This document shows positions 46,317 through 54,329 of a DNA stretch of 64,000 nt, piece after piece (positions within the stretch are counted from its first letter, which is position 1; every line of letters starts with the position of its first letter). The DNA comes from Runella salmonicolor. GTDB lineage: Bacteria; Bacteroidota; Bacteroidia; Cytophagales; Spirosomataceae. Both the position numbers and the translations under genes were made by a program. The notes below the pieces were generated by a model. It worked only from the letters and a program-made list of their open reading frames with translations. It was not told the DNA's origin and ran no database searches. Location: the NCBI RefSeq assembly GCF_024158025.1, contig NZ_JAMZEL010000001.1:434001-498000 (forward strand). The letters are read 5' to 3'.

Positions 46317-47282
46317 TTAATTCCGCCCTTTGTTTGCCGTATGAATTAAGGCCTGTTTAACAAATGACCCATATTTTTTACCTAAAAAATAACTCAAAAC
46401 CAACATTTTGGGCCAAGTATATACAAAGCGATACAAAAACGGGTGGTGGGAAAAGTCAATTTTTTTTACGATTTCCCTGATTTCTTTGGAATATACGTTT
46501 TGTAAATAAAAAGGTATTAAAGACCTCAACCGCAGGCCGTCGAGTAGGTACTTTAACTTGGGCGATTGGTTTTCATATTCGTGCAGGTAGGTCAGATTAA
46601 AAGTCACGTGCTCTTCTTTTTTCCAACGTTTTTCTGCTCCTAATGCCCGTTGGGAAGTTTCCGCATCTTGGTTTGAATACGCCAAAAACTGATTCAGGTA
46701 GCCCACTTTGTGCTTCAACGCCACCCGAAGCCACAAATCCAAATCCTCTCCCATTCTCAGGGAAGGCTGAAAGCCTTTTTCTTCAACGAAAATCGTTTTT
46801 TTTATTACCGCATACGAGCAGTTGACAGGTGCCCAGAACGTTTTGGCATATACGTCAAAATAATCAATGTAACCACGTTGGAAATTATCAGCAACACCAA
46901 TGACCGCTGGCCGATTTATCCTGTTTTTTACACTGTAGTAGTTGGTTGCGTAGAGAGCCGCTTCAGGATAATCGGAAATGAGCTTTTCCATTTGTTCCAG
47001 AAAACGTTCATCCCACCAATCATCCGCGTCCAAAAAAGCAATGTAATCGTATTGAGCCGTTTTAACACCGTTATTTCTGGCCACGGAAACCCCCGCATTT
47101 TTTTGTGGAATGAGACGTAGTCTATCGTCTTGCAAAGACTGAAGTCGGGCAAAACCATCGTCTGTTGAGCCATCATCTACCACAATCACTTCAAAATCTC
47201 GGAATGTTTGGCTAAGCACCGACCTTACGGCTTTTTCAACGTAGTTGGCTTTGTTGTAAAGCGGAATAACAACCGAAAACAC
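46317..47282 (-). CDS. Glycosyltransferase family 2 protein (next to lasso genes)
   Basis: 321 aa from a GTG at 47280-47282. GT-A fold with FSVVIPLYNKANYVEKAVRS, VIVVDDGSTDDG and the DXD-containing YIAFLDADDWWDERFLEQM. The end has a basic, hydrophobic segment. It is only 17 bases downstream of the PqqD-like gene, so it is probably transcribed with the lasso-type genes. Most likely it works on the polysaccharide; glycosylation of the peptide is only a remote possibility. Confidence 0.92.
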   Translation of the reverse strand: MFSVVIPLYNKANYVEKAVRSVLSQTFRDFEVIVVDDGSTDDGFARLQSLQDDRLRLIPQKNAGVSVARNNGVKTAQYDYIAFLDADDWWDERFLEQMEKLISDYPEAALYATNYYSVKNRINRPAVIGVADNFQRGYIDYFDVYAKTFWAPVNCSYAVIKKTIFVEEKGFQPSLRMGEDLDLWLRVALKHKVGYLNQFLAYSNQDAETSQRALGAEKRWKKEEHVTFNLTYLHEYENQSPKLKYLLDGLRLRSLIPFYLQNVYSKEIREIVKKIDFSHHPFLYRFVYTWPKMLVLSYFLGKKYGSFVKQALIHTANKGRN

Positions 47283-47299
47283 TTATTGGGCGTAAAAAA

Positions 47300-47566
47300 T
47301 CAGGCAACAACTTGAATCAATCCCAGCTCTTTCATTTTTTCAAGATACTCATTCACTTCGGTACGGCATTGTTCAGGACTTACTTCGTACTCTGCCATCA
47401 GGGCATCGTAGAGGCTTTCGGAGCTTAACGGGTTTTCGAGCAACTCCCAAATGCGGGTCGCTACCGAATTGAGCGAAAAATAACTTCCTTTTTCAATATC
47501 TACCATCACCAAGTCATCATTCAACTGGCCCGAGATAGTTTCATTATTTCGTATAAATAGTGCCAT
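47300..47566 (-). CDS. PqqD-like leader-binding protein (lasso B1 / RRE)
   Basis: 88 aa. Whole protein is a PqqD-type RiPP recognition element: winged helix with ISGQLNDDLVMVDIEKGSYFSLNSVATRIWELLE and the C-terminal helix RTEVNEYLEKMKELGLIQVV. In lasso pathways this B1 protein binds the leader motif YxxP...L and presents the precursor to the B2 protease. The B2 gene is at 50193-50606 and the precursor at 50002-50154, so B1 and B2 are split by the cyclase and cysteine-cluster genes. Confidence 0.88.
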   Translation of the reverse strand: MALFIRNNETISGQLNDDLVMVDIEKGSYFSLNSVATRIWELLENPLSSESLYDALMAEYEVSPEQCRTEVNEYLEKMKELGLIQVVA

Positions 47567-47583
47567 TCTTGAGGTAATTAGTT

Positions 47584-48141
47584 TTATTCTACTGTACTGT
47601 CAATCATAGCCTCGAAAGTTTTGATTGACTTAAAGTTCTTGATTAGTAAAGTTTCGTAAATATTGCATTTTGCTTTCAACAACGCTAACTCCTTGGTTTT
47701 CTGGGCGGGAGGCTCAGTCATTTTACCCATCTCATTCAATAATTCTCGAAAACTTAGCTTAAAATCAACGCCAAAAATTTGTTTGTATAACTCATAAATT
47801 TCCACCTTGAACTTTAAAGCATCTGTCACAATTTTTACCGCGTCCTGCTGGGACACGTCCCCTTGAGCAAAGGTCTTCAGCAATTGGCACCGAAAAGCGG
47901 AACAAACCACCGCTTTTTTTTTGTCATAAATGGTACACTTACCCTCAAAATAGGCACAAGGAAGGGTGAAAAATTCTGCTTCACCTTCATTCCCATATTG
48001 CTGTTCAATTTTTTCGGGCAAATTTCCACGTTCTCCTTTTTGAAGCACCGCATGACCAAAAAGTGTCCCATCACAACAAAGACCGCATTGAATACATATT
48101 TCCTGCTCTTTTATTGGGCTTTCAGTTAATATTTTAGCCAT
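47584..48141 (-). CDS. YkgJ family cysteine-cluster protein
   Basis: 185 aa. The N-terminal cluster CIQCGLCCDG (C16, C19, C22, C23) and further cysteines C62, C69, C80 and C85 (LPCAYFEGKCTIY, VVCSAFRCQLL) fit the YkgJ/UPF0153 zinc- or iron-binding domain. The C-terminal 80 residues are helical. Family function is not settled. It is 12 bases downstream of the macrocyclase and 17 bases upstream of the PqqD-like gene, so it belongs to the peptide operon and may be a tailoring or maturation factor. Confidence 0.85.
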   Translation of the reverse strand: MAKILTESPIKEQEICIQCGLCCDGTLFGHAVLQKGERGNLPEKIEQQYGNEGEAEFFTLPCAYFEGKCTIYDKKKAVVCSAFRCQLLKTFAQGDVSQQDAVKIVTDALKFKVEIYELYKQIFGVDFKLSFRELLNEMGKMTEPPAQKTKELALLKAKCNIYETLLIKNFKSIKTFEAMIDSTVE

Positions 48142-48153
48142 ACATGTTTGTGA

Positions 48154-49998
48154 TTATGTAATTACCTCTTTATTTATGCCCGCCCTATAACTTTTTGTAA
48201 ATTCGTGAAACATTTTGAAAGCAAGAATGTCCCCGCATAGCTTAGTGGAGTCTTTATAATTTTTATTTTCTTTAAATTCTTTAATTCCTCTTTCAAGAAC
48301 CTCAAAATCAATAAAATACAAATCGGGATTCTTTTTAAATTCTTCTATCTCATCCATAAAGAGCAAACCTCTTTGTAAAGTTTGTTGGTTAACAAGAGAA
48401 AAAAAAGCCGCATCTGTTTTTCCCAATCTCCATCTGACAGATTCGGGCAATAGACCTTCACTAATTTCGCGTAGAATGATTCTAGTATATTTACTATCCT
48501 TGACCAATAACTTGGAGGGAATTTTCAATACATATTCTATGATTCTTCTGTCCAACAACGGATATCGATATACCGCACCGCGCTTATAGCCTGTAATTGC
48601 CCAACACTCAGTACGTTCGGGAAGATGGTGCGTTTTCAACAACCCAAGTTGATACTCCCGTCGGGAACGATAACAGTAATATAATTTGTACGTCTTTTGA
48701 TGAAATTGAGTATGTTCCCTTTTAAAATGTCGCAGCATTTCATCAAAACTTTTTTTTACCCTAAAAGGAATAAAATTGATTGCAGGAAAAAAAATGCGAT
48801 AGATAAGGTATGAGGCTATCTTTTTAGGATCTTTCAAGGGATTTTTACGAAAGAAAGTCTTCCATTGAAAATTAAAAAAAAGATCTGAATCGACCCCTAA
48901 ACTCCCAAAACTAATAAATTCATCACCTCCCCACCCGCTAAATATCAAGTTTGTTTGATGCAATTGTGCCATGTCTAATACTTTTTCTTCGTGAACATAC
49001 ATGAAGTTTTGCATAGCATTTTTTGACAATTCTACAAAATCGCTTACTTCTATGTGAATAAAAGCTGGCTCAATCCCTGCCATTCGACAGGTTTCTTTTA
49101 CCAATTCCCTTTCATCCAAGCTATCCTTGTCTGGAGTGCTGTTCGCTGGCGACCAGGAATATCCATAAAAATTCTTTTGATCAGCAAATTCTTTTCGGGC
49201 AAGAACAGCAACAATGCTGGAATCGAAACCACCACTCAGATGGGCCCCTGCTCTAAACCGCTTGTCGGAGCGTATCTGTACAGCCTCTTCAAGCAATGAC
49301 TTGAGCTCCTCAAATATTTGTGGTTGTGTTAGGGTATTGTCGGTTTTAACGCGTTCTGGCTCCCAATATTTTCTAATGATTAAGTCTTTTTCGTTTGATT
49401 TTAGGTAATGACCCGCCTTTAACTTTAACACTTTATCATTAGGAGTTAAAGTCATATCAACTACCTTGTAATCGGAGATAAGCGCATCCATATTTAGGCG
49501 CTCTCCTTCATCAAAAGCACGACATAAAGCAATAATGTCGGTAGAAAAATAAAGGAATTGCTCTGCGACGGTATAAACAAGCGGAACAATTCCTACATGG
49601 TCTCGACAAAGAAAAAACGTGTTTTTACGGGCATCATAAACAAAGATTGCAAAATCACCGTTCAGGTTATTTACAAAATCTATGCCCTGAAGCGCATAGA
49701 GGTGTGCTATCAATGCCGGCTCTGGAAGGTGCTGGATTGTGGTATTGAATACCTGGCTTATTTCAGCCCGATTATAAATACACCCCGAGATTAAAACCAA
49801 TAAATCATTTTCAGTATCAATATACAGGCAGTCATCAATGGTAAAAGGGAGTCGGGAATCAAGAAAAAAACCACCCGCAAATCCCTTATACACCACTTGA
49901 TGATGCTCACACCCTTCCCATTCCATTGCTTTTTGAAGACGGTTGAGCGCTTCGCTTTCATTCTCTAAAGCTTGAAAGGAGAATTCTCCGTAAAACAT
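48154..49998 (-). CDS. Asparagine-synthetase-like lasso macrocyclase
   Basis: 614 aa. The N-terminal amidotransferase-like domain (residues 1-210) lacks the catalytic Cys2: it starts MFYGEFSF, so it should not use glutamine. The C-terminal ATP-pyrophosphatase domain has the PP motif HLSGGFDSS (255-261), with Phe where Asn synthetase has Leu, and FSGWGGDEF. In lasso pathways (McjC type) this protein adenylates an Asp or Glu side chain and closes the macrolactam with the new N-terminus. The precursor gene ends three bases upstream. Neighbouring B1 and B2 genes support this over asparagine synthesis. Confidence 0.88.
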   Translation of the reverse strand: MFYGEFSFQALENESEALNRLQKAMEWEGCEHHQVVYKGFAGGFFLDSRLPFTIDDCLYIDTENDLLVLISGCIYNRAEISQVFNTTIQHLPEPALIAHLYALQGIDFVNNLNGDFAIFVYDARKNTFFLCRDHVGIVPLVYTVAEQFLYFSTDIIALCRAFDEGERLNMDALISDYKVVDMTLTPNDKVLKLKAGHYLKSNEKDLIIRKYWEPERVKTDNTLTQPQIFEELKSLLEEAVQIRSDKRFRAGAHLSGGFDSSIVAVLARKEFADQKNFYGYSWSPANSTPDKDSLDERELVKETCRMAGIEPAFIHIEVSDFVELSKNAMQNFMYVHEEKVLDMAQLHQTNLIFSGWGGDEFISFGSLGVDSDLFFNFQWKTFFRKNPLKDPKKIASYLIYRIFFPAINFIPFRVKKSFDEMLRHFKREHTQFHQKTYKLYYCYRSRREYQLGLLKTHHLPERTECWAITGYKRGAVYRYPLLDRRIIEYVLKIPSKLLVKDSKYTRIILREISEGLLPESVRWRLGKTDAAFFSLVNQQTLQRGLLFMDEIEEFKKNPDLYFIDFEVLERGIKEFKENKNYKDSTKLCGDILAFKMFHEFTKSYRAGINKEVIT

Positions 49999-50001
49999 CC
50001 C

Positions 50002-50154
50002 TTACGATGGAATATCTTTCACAAGATTTTCACCTCCACCTTTTCCCGTCTCTTTTACTCCATTTCCTAGAGTAGTGTATGTATCCTTATTGATATTCAA
50101 GCTCAGAACCATTGGTTTCGCCCAAACTTTCTTGTCGTTGTTTTGTGTTTCCAT
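50002..50154 (-). CDS. Candidate lasso peptide precursor (50 aa)
   Basis: 50 aa, ATG at 50152-50154, TAA at 50002-50004. The leader has a basic start and the motif K8-K-V-W11-A-K-P14-M-V-L-S-L19, a Tyr-to-Trp version of the YxxP...L motif bound by B1 proteins. Thr25, Thr27 and Thr28 are candidates for the conserved Thr at position -2 of the cleavage site. The C-terminal part is Gly-rich (GKGGGENL) and ends I-P-S. The Glu35 side chain is the best ring acceptor: residue 9 if the core starts at Thr27, or 7 if at Leu29. A start at Gly30 would put it at 6, too short for known lasso rings. The boundary is unresolved. Confidence 0.78.
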   Translation of the reverse strand: METQNNDKKVWAKPMVLSLNINKDTYTTLGNGVKETGKGGGENLVKDIPS

Positions 50155-50192
50155 TGTTTTTGTGTTTATACGTTAAAAATAAATAAAATCAT

Positions 50193-50606
50193 TTAAAATT
50201 GATACAATTCGTGGTAATTCCCTCCCTTTTCTATCACATCAAACTCATTTGCCCTAATCCAAGCATGGGCAATCAGGTTTTTATTTTCATCAAAAGCCAC
50301 CCCCAACGAAATCAAAGACGGAATATGACGCCTTTGCAGCATCCAACGGCAAGCAATGCTCATAACTAAACACTTGTTGTCCCAATAAGCTATTCCATTG
50401 GTACGATACAGTGCTTTTTTTATCTGCTTCAGTACTCGTACATCAGGCTCAGTATGTTTACAATTATTGTTTGAAACAAATTTTTGGCAATATTTAAACG
50501 GCAAAATTAATAGCAAAACTTTAGCCGCATACGAAAACAGCAACGCTTCAATAAAAAGCATTTTTTCGTACAAAGACAATGCAATAAACTTATTTAAACA
50601 TCTCAT
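50193..50606 (-). CDS. Lasso peptide biosynthesis B2 protein (transglutaminase-like leader protease)
   Basis: 137 aa, a typical length for a stand-alone B2. The N-terminal half is hydrophobic (MLFIEALLFSYAAKVLLLIL). The catalytic Cys79 is in YWDNKCLVMSIACRWMLQRR and the His114 in NLIAHAWIRAN, as in McjB-type proteases that cut the leader from the core. The start overlaps the kinase stop as ATGA. The precursor gene lies 38 bases downstream. Confidence 0.9.
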   Translation of the reverse strand: MRCLNKFIALSLYEKMLFIEALLFSYAAKVLLLILPFKYCQKFVSNNNCKHTEPDVRVLKQIKKALYRTNGIAYWDNKCLVMSIACRWMLQRRHIPSLISLGVAFDENKNLIAHAWIRANEFDVIEKGGNYHELYQF

Positions 50607-51487
50607 AAACAGGAACTTACAGACATTTGTATCAAAAGGTTTTTTTGGGTTACAATATTGGAAGTAAGTTTTTCTAACTCAATTCTCAGCTGTTCAATGG
50701 GGATATTGGCTGGTCGAGCTACTTTAGTCACCTTCACTGTTTGGCTGATAGCAATGAGTTGTTTCAAATAACTGGCCTCACTTTCGGGCATCCCTTTCAG
50801 GTACTCCCAACGGTATATTTCATTGCGTAAAGCCGCGAACTTTTCAACCCCCTCCAAGCACCAATGGCTCACGCTGGGCTTGTCATGGACTTCAAGAATG
50901 AACAGATGGTCTAATGTAAAAAACTCTCCCTTATCTGATTCCATCGGGAAATAAAACTTGCCCCATTCGGGCACAATTCGAATTAATTCTTCCTCTTCTT
51001 GATCCAACTGTTGCAAGCTATCGCTCCATAGTTTAATCCGATCTGAAATAGCCCAAATATGAGGTTTACCAGCTTTAAAGACCACTGGTGTCACATCGTC
51101 AGTTAAGAAATCGGCTCCATTCAAACAAAATGCCGCTGTAAGTGATGACTTTCCAACGCCTGATTCTCCGCAAATCATTATCCCAGCTCCTTGATAGCTA
51201 AAACAACTGCCATGAAGCGGGAGAATTTTTCGCTGATGCAATACTGCACCGTAAATTGAACCATTGAGGTATAATTCCAAAACATTTTGAGTTGCCTCAG
51301 CGTAAGGCATTATTTCAATTCGATTGCCATTGCACACGTAAAAATACGCCACCCTTTCCAAATCCAATAAAAATTCATGCTGATTAAGACTCATATAATG
51401 ATTGGAATAACCAAGGGAGTCAATAACTTTTTTTGCACCGACTAGGTGTATTTCTACATCTTTTATGGGAAAACGAAAAAGCATCAT
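50603..51487 (-). CDS. HPr-kinase-like protein of the lasso cluster (possible peptide Ser kinase)
   Basis: 294 aa. The kinase core has the P-loop GESGVGKS at residues 107-114, preceded by LPLHGSCF, and an acidic pair D130-D131 in ADFLTDDVTPV. It is shorter and more diverged than true HPrK/P and lacks an HPr partner nearby. In the paeninodin family, HPr-kinase-like enzymes phosphorylate the C-terminal Ser of the lasso precursor, and the precursor two genes downstream ends in Ser. Overlap with the B2 start ties it to the pathway. Confidence 0.85.
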   Translation of the reverse strand: MMLFRFPIKDVEIHLVGAKKVIDSLGYSNHYMSLNQHEFLLDLERVAYFYVCNGNRIEIMPYAEATQNVLELYLNGSIYGAVLHQRKILPLHGSCFSYQGAGIMICGESGVGKSSLTAAFCLNGADFLTDDVTPVVFKAGKPHIWAISDRIKLWSDSLQQLDQEEEELIRIVPEWGKFYFPMESDKGEFFTLDHLFILEVHDKPSVSHWCLEGVEKFAALRNEIYRWEYLKGMPESEASYLKQLIAISQTVKVTKVARPANIPIEQLRIELEKLTSNIVTQKNLLIQMSVSSCL

Positions 51488-51540
51488 ACCAAATTTTGAG
51501 ACATAAATATAAGGGTATATATCTTAGAAATAGCCCCCAT

Positions 51541-52344
51541 TTATAAAAGTTTCATATTTCTTCGTTGAAAAAAGGGCTTATACTCTTCAGGAATCTTTTC
51601 AAAGTTTGTATCCTCTACCTTTAAATGTGCCTCATGCTTAAAATTGATATAGTCAAAATACCAAGGCAAACTATAATTGCAATACAATAATGGCCTAATT
51701 TGTTCTGATCTATTCGGATTTCCACTGTGTACCAGTCGATGGTCCATCAAAATACAGGAGCCCGTATCTATTTCAGGCTCAATGAAATTCAAATTTTCTT
51801 CAAAATCTGCAAGTGATTGATTGATTCGATGGCTACCGGGCCAATATCGAGTAGGGCCGTTTAGCCTAGTGAAAGGAATCAATGGAATAAGAAGGCCAAT
51901 GGCATGAGCTGGCAGTAAAGGGGCCAAGGCTAATCCTTCAAAAATAGCCCCATCCCGGTGGATTCTCATTTTTTTAGCTCCTGGCAACGAGGAAACACAA
52001 GTTAAATCACTAATGATAAAACAATTGTTAAATATGCTTCTTAAAAAATTTAGAACAAATGGATTAGCGTATAGGTTAGGCGAGTTAAACGCACCTTTTA
52101 CTTCGACAGAGACTTGAATTCTTTTATTACCAACTTTTATGACATTCTTATCATTTTCTTCCGAAAAGTAATGTCCATAAGTATTTATGAAATCAGAATA
52201 GAGCGAATTGACATACTCTTTTGGAAAAATATCCTTAAAAATAACATAGCCATCCCGGCGAAAATCCTTCAATACCTCCTCTAAATGAGCTACCTCAATT
52301 TGCTTTGTTTCAAACTCATCGCTGCTGAAGTTAACTATATTCAT
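51541..52344 (-). CDS. Phytanoyl-CoA dioxygenase (PhyH) family protein
   Basis: 267 aa, Fe(II)/2-oxoglutarate oxygenase fold. The metal triad is visible: H129-R-D131 in MRIHRDGAIF, and H206 in DHRLVHSGNPN, with R217 (EQIRPLL) likely binding 2-oxoglutarate. It probably hydroxylates a small molecule, lipid, sugar or peptide. It is the first gene after a 194-base gap and stands 53 bases upstream of the kinase gene, so it may lead the lasso transcript and act as a tailoring hydroxylase. That role is inference. Confidence 0.85.
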   Translation of the reverse strand: MNIVNFSSDEFETKQIEVAHLEEVLKDFRRDGYVIFKDIFPKEYVNSLYSDFINTYGHYFSEENDKNVIKVGNKRIQVSVEVKGAFNSPNLYANPFVLNFLRSIFNNCFIISDLTCVSSLPGAKKMRIHRDGAIFEGLALAPLLPAHAIGLLIPLIPFTRLNGPTRYWPGSHRINQSLADFEENLNFIEPEIDTGSCILMDHRLVHSGNPNRSEQIRPLLYCNYSLPWYFDYINFKHEAHLKVEDTNFEKIPEEYKPFFQRRNMKLL

Positions 52345-52538
52345 CTTTGATTGACTGTTAAATTGTTATTTTAGGAAAACTTTGACAGGTCATAAAGATT
52401 CTTTGGATTGAACGGGTATTCTTTTGCTGATATGTCCACAAAAGTGCATTTCATTCTAGTCTTTTATCTACCTCAGTACATCTATTTTGTTGTATACCGT
52501 CGAACTAGGTAAAAGAATAGCTTCAAAGTTGGACGTCA

Positions 52539-53555
52539 TCATTCACAAACCTCTCCAACCAACAGTTTTACCGATTGAATAGGCGATGCATACTTTGCAT
52601 AATACTCATACGCACCCTTTTCTAAATGTTGTCGGTATTCATTGTCGTTGAGCAAAAGTTCAACGGCTTTTTTTATCTCATCTTCTTCACCAGATACGTA
52701 ATGAATGTGCTTCCCATGTTCAAGCGGAACGGGCAAATCATTTATCAAGGGCGTTGAAATAATGGCTTTGCCTAAGGCCAAATACTCCCCTAATTTCCAC
52801 CCGTGGCACATAGCCCAAGCGGGCGTATTAAAAACGAGCGTTGAATCCTTGATTTTAGCGATGTATTCTTCTTTCAAAATCCAATCCGTATCCAACATTA
52901 AATGTTGAAAACGAGGATTCATATTTTTGATTTGGCTATAGACAAACCCGCCTTCAAAATGCAGGTTTTTGATTGATTTACAGACCTCAAAAAAGCGAGC
53001 GCGGTATAAATTGACGGTTTCATCATTGCGAATCCATTCATCACTGTTCCACAAGGCGCTCACGGAGAACACATAGTCGCTCTTTGATTGTCTAGGCTGA
53101 TAACCTTCTATTGGTAGATGCCTATTTTGCTTTATATACTTTGACAAAAATCGCTTGGTCTGCTTCAAGGGAGGGTTTGATTTAAGATAATTTGAACCCG
53201 CAAGAAACGCGCTCTGATACAAATTCCATATTTTGATGCCGAACCCTGGAGCCATCCTGATGATTTTTGCCCTTAATTCTTCGGGAGTTGCCTTTTCATT
53301 ATAATTGATTTTACCGTAAAAATCGCACCATTCATAGTCTTCTGGCTCCACAGTGGTTGCATCACTCCAATCAATCAGGTACCTGATGGTTTTCGCTTCA
53401 CTTTCTACCACAAACTTTAAGGCCCTGTTAGGTTTTTGTCCCTTAAAATAACGCTGAGAAAACATAACATTCTTTCTACCATACATTTCGTACAGACCTT
53501 GAATATAAAATGCCGTATAATCTACATCTGTCCAAGGGTCAAGATACACTTTCAT
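52539..53555 (-). CDS. Glycosyltransferase, GT-B-like
   Basis: 338 aa. The donor-binding half shows STLVFNTPAWAMCHGWKLGEYLALGKAIISTPL, the GT4-like Glu motif, then PVPLEHGKHIHYVSGEEDEI. The N-terminal half is not typical of a named family. No signal peptide. It precedes the 194-base gap before the PhyH gene and follows the methyltransferase gene with only seven bases between. Confidence 0.8.
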   Translation of the reverse strand: MKVYLDPWTDVDYTAFYIQGLYEMYGRKNVMFSQRYFKGQKPNRALKFVVESEAKTIRYLIDWSDATTVEPEDYEWCDFYGKINYNEKATPEELRAKIIRMAPGFGIKIWNLYQSAFLAGSNYLKSNPPLKQTKRFLSKYIKQNRHLPIEGYQPRQSKSDYVFSVSALWNSDEWIRNDETVNLYRARFFEVCKSIKNLHFEGGFVYSQIKNMNPRFQHLMLDTDWILKEEYIAKIKDSTLVFNTPAWAMCHGWKLGEYLALGKAIISTPLINDLPVPLEHGKHIHYVSGEEDEIKKAVELLLNDNEYRQHLEKGAYEYYAKYASPIQSVKLLVGEVCE

Positions 53556-53562
53556 GGGTAAC

Positions 53563-54318
53563 CTACTTCAATTGAGCTAGCACACAAACATCTTCGTTGG
53601 GCCGATTGTGGGTAAAAGGAATATTGGCCATTTCATCTTCAAGCGTAATTTCTCGGGCGTTTTTAAATTTTCCGACCATTTCCATTTGATAAAGTAACCC
53701 CTCAGCGTCGTAGCACCATTCGTGTTTTTCGAACGGCAGACTATGCGAAAAAACGGAAAAATAAAAGCTGTTGGGGCTATCTTTCGGGATTCGATTCAAA
53801 GCCCAATCAAAATTATTTCTGATTTGACCTGACAAATAAAATCCGATGTACTTTCTCAAATCGGGCGTAGAGATGAGGATATACCCGTCCTTATTGAGGA
53901 GCTTGGCACAATTCTCCAGCACCGTTCTTCCTGCTTCGGGCGTAAAGTGTTCAAACACGTGCTGCATCCGTATCAAGTCAAATTTACCGAGTTTTTGAAG
54001 GCTCTCATCGGTGGCATTGACCATATCTAGGCGGTAATATTTCCCTTTTTGATTGACCAATGTTTCGGGAAACAGGTCGATATACACGAAATAGTCATCA
54101 AACGTGCCTCCGCAACCGATTTCTAACCAGCGTGTTTTGCCTTGTTCCACCAGTTTTTTCTTTAACCCTTCATTAGCCCGCGCTTTTATAAATATCCCTT
54201 TGTCTTCCAACATCGGATACTCTTGCTCTAGTTTTGCCAACTGATAGGTCTTTATTTTTCGTTTGGTAACGACCATAAACCCTAACTTGTCAAGGATTCC
54301 AGAAAGAAATTGTTTCAT
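53563..54318 (-). CDS. Class I SAM-dependent methyltransferase
   Basis: 251 aa from the ATG at 54316-54318; a TTG two codons before is less likely. The SAM site is seen as TRWLEIGCGGTFDDYFVYID, then FDLIRMQHVFEHFTPEAG (post-motif), and GYILISTPDLRKYIGFY. The HVFEHF segment fits sugar or aglycone methyltransferases in polysaccharide loci. It lies between GT2 and GT-B genes in the same run. Confidence 0.87.
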   Translation of the reverse strand: MKQFLSGILDKLGFMVVTKRKIKTYQLAKLEQEYPMLEDKGIFIKARANEGLKKKLVEQGKTRWLEIGCGGTFDDYFVYIDLFPETLVNQKGKYYRLDMVNATDESLQKLGKFDLIRMQHVFEHFTPEAGRTVLENCAKLLNKDGYILISTPDLRKYIGFYLSGQIRNNFDWALNRIPKDSPNSFYFSVFSHSLPFEKHEWCYDAEGLLYQMEMVGKFKNAREITLEDEMANIPFTHNRPNEDVCVLAQLK

Positions 54319-54329
54319 AATCAACTGTT

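Noticed and set aside
48154..49998. Asparagine synthetase asnB
   Set aside because: The amidotransferase Cys2 is absent, and the flanking B1, B2 and precursor genes point to a lasso macrocyclase.
50603..51487. True HPr kinase/phosphorylase (carbon regulation)
   Set aside because: Its stop overlaps the start of the B2 protease gene and no HPr or PTS gene is near, so a lasso-pathway kinase is favoured.
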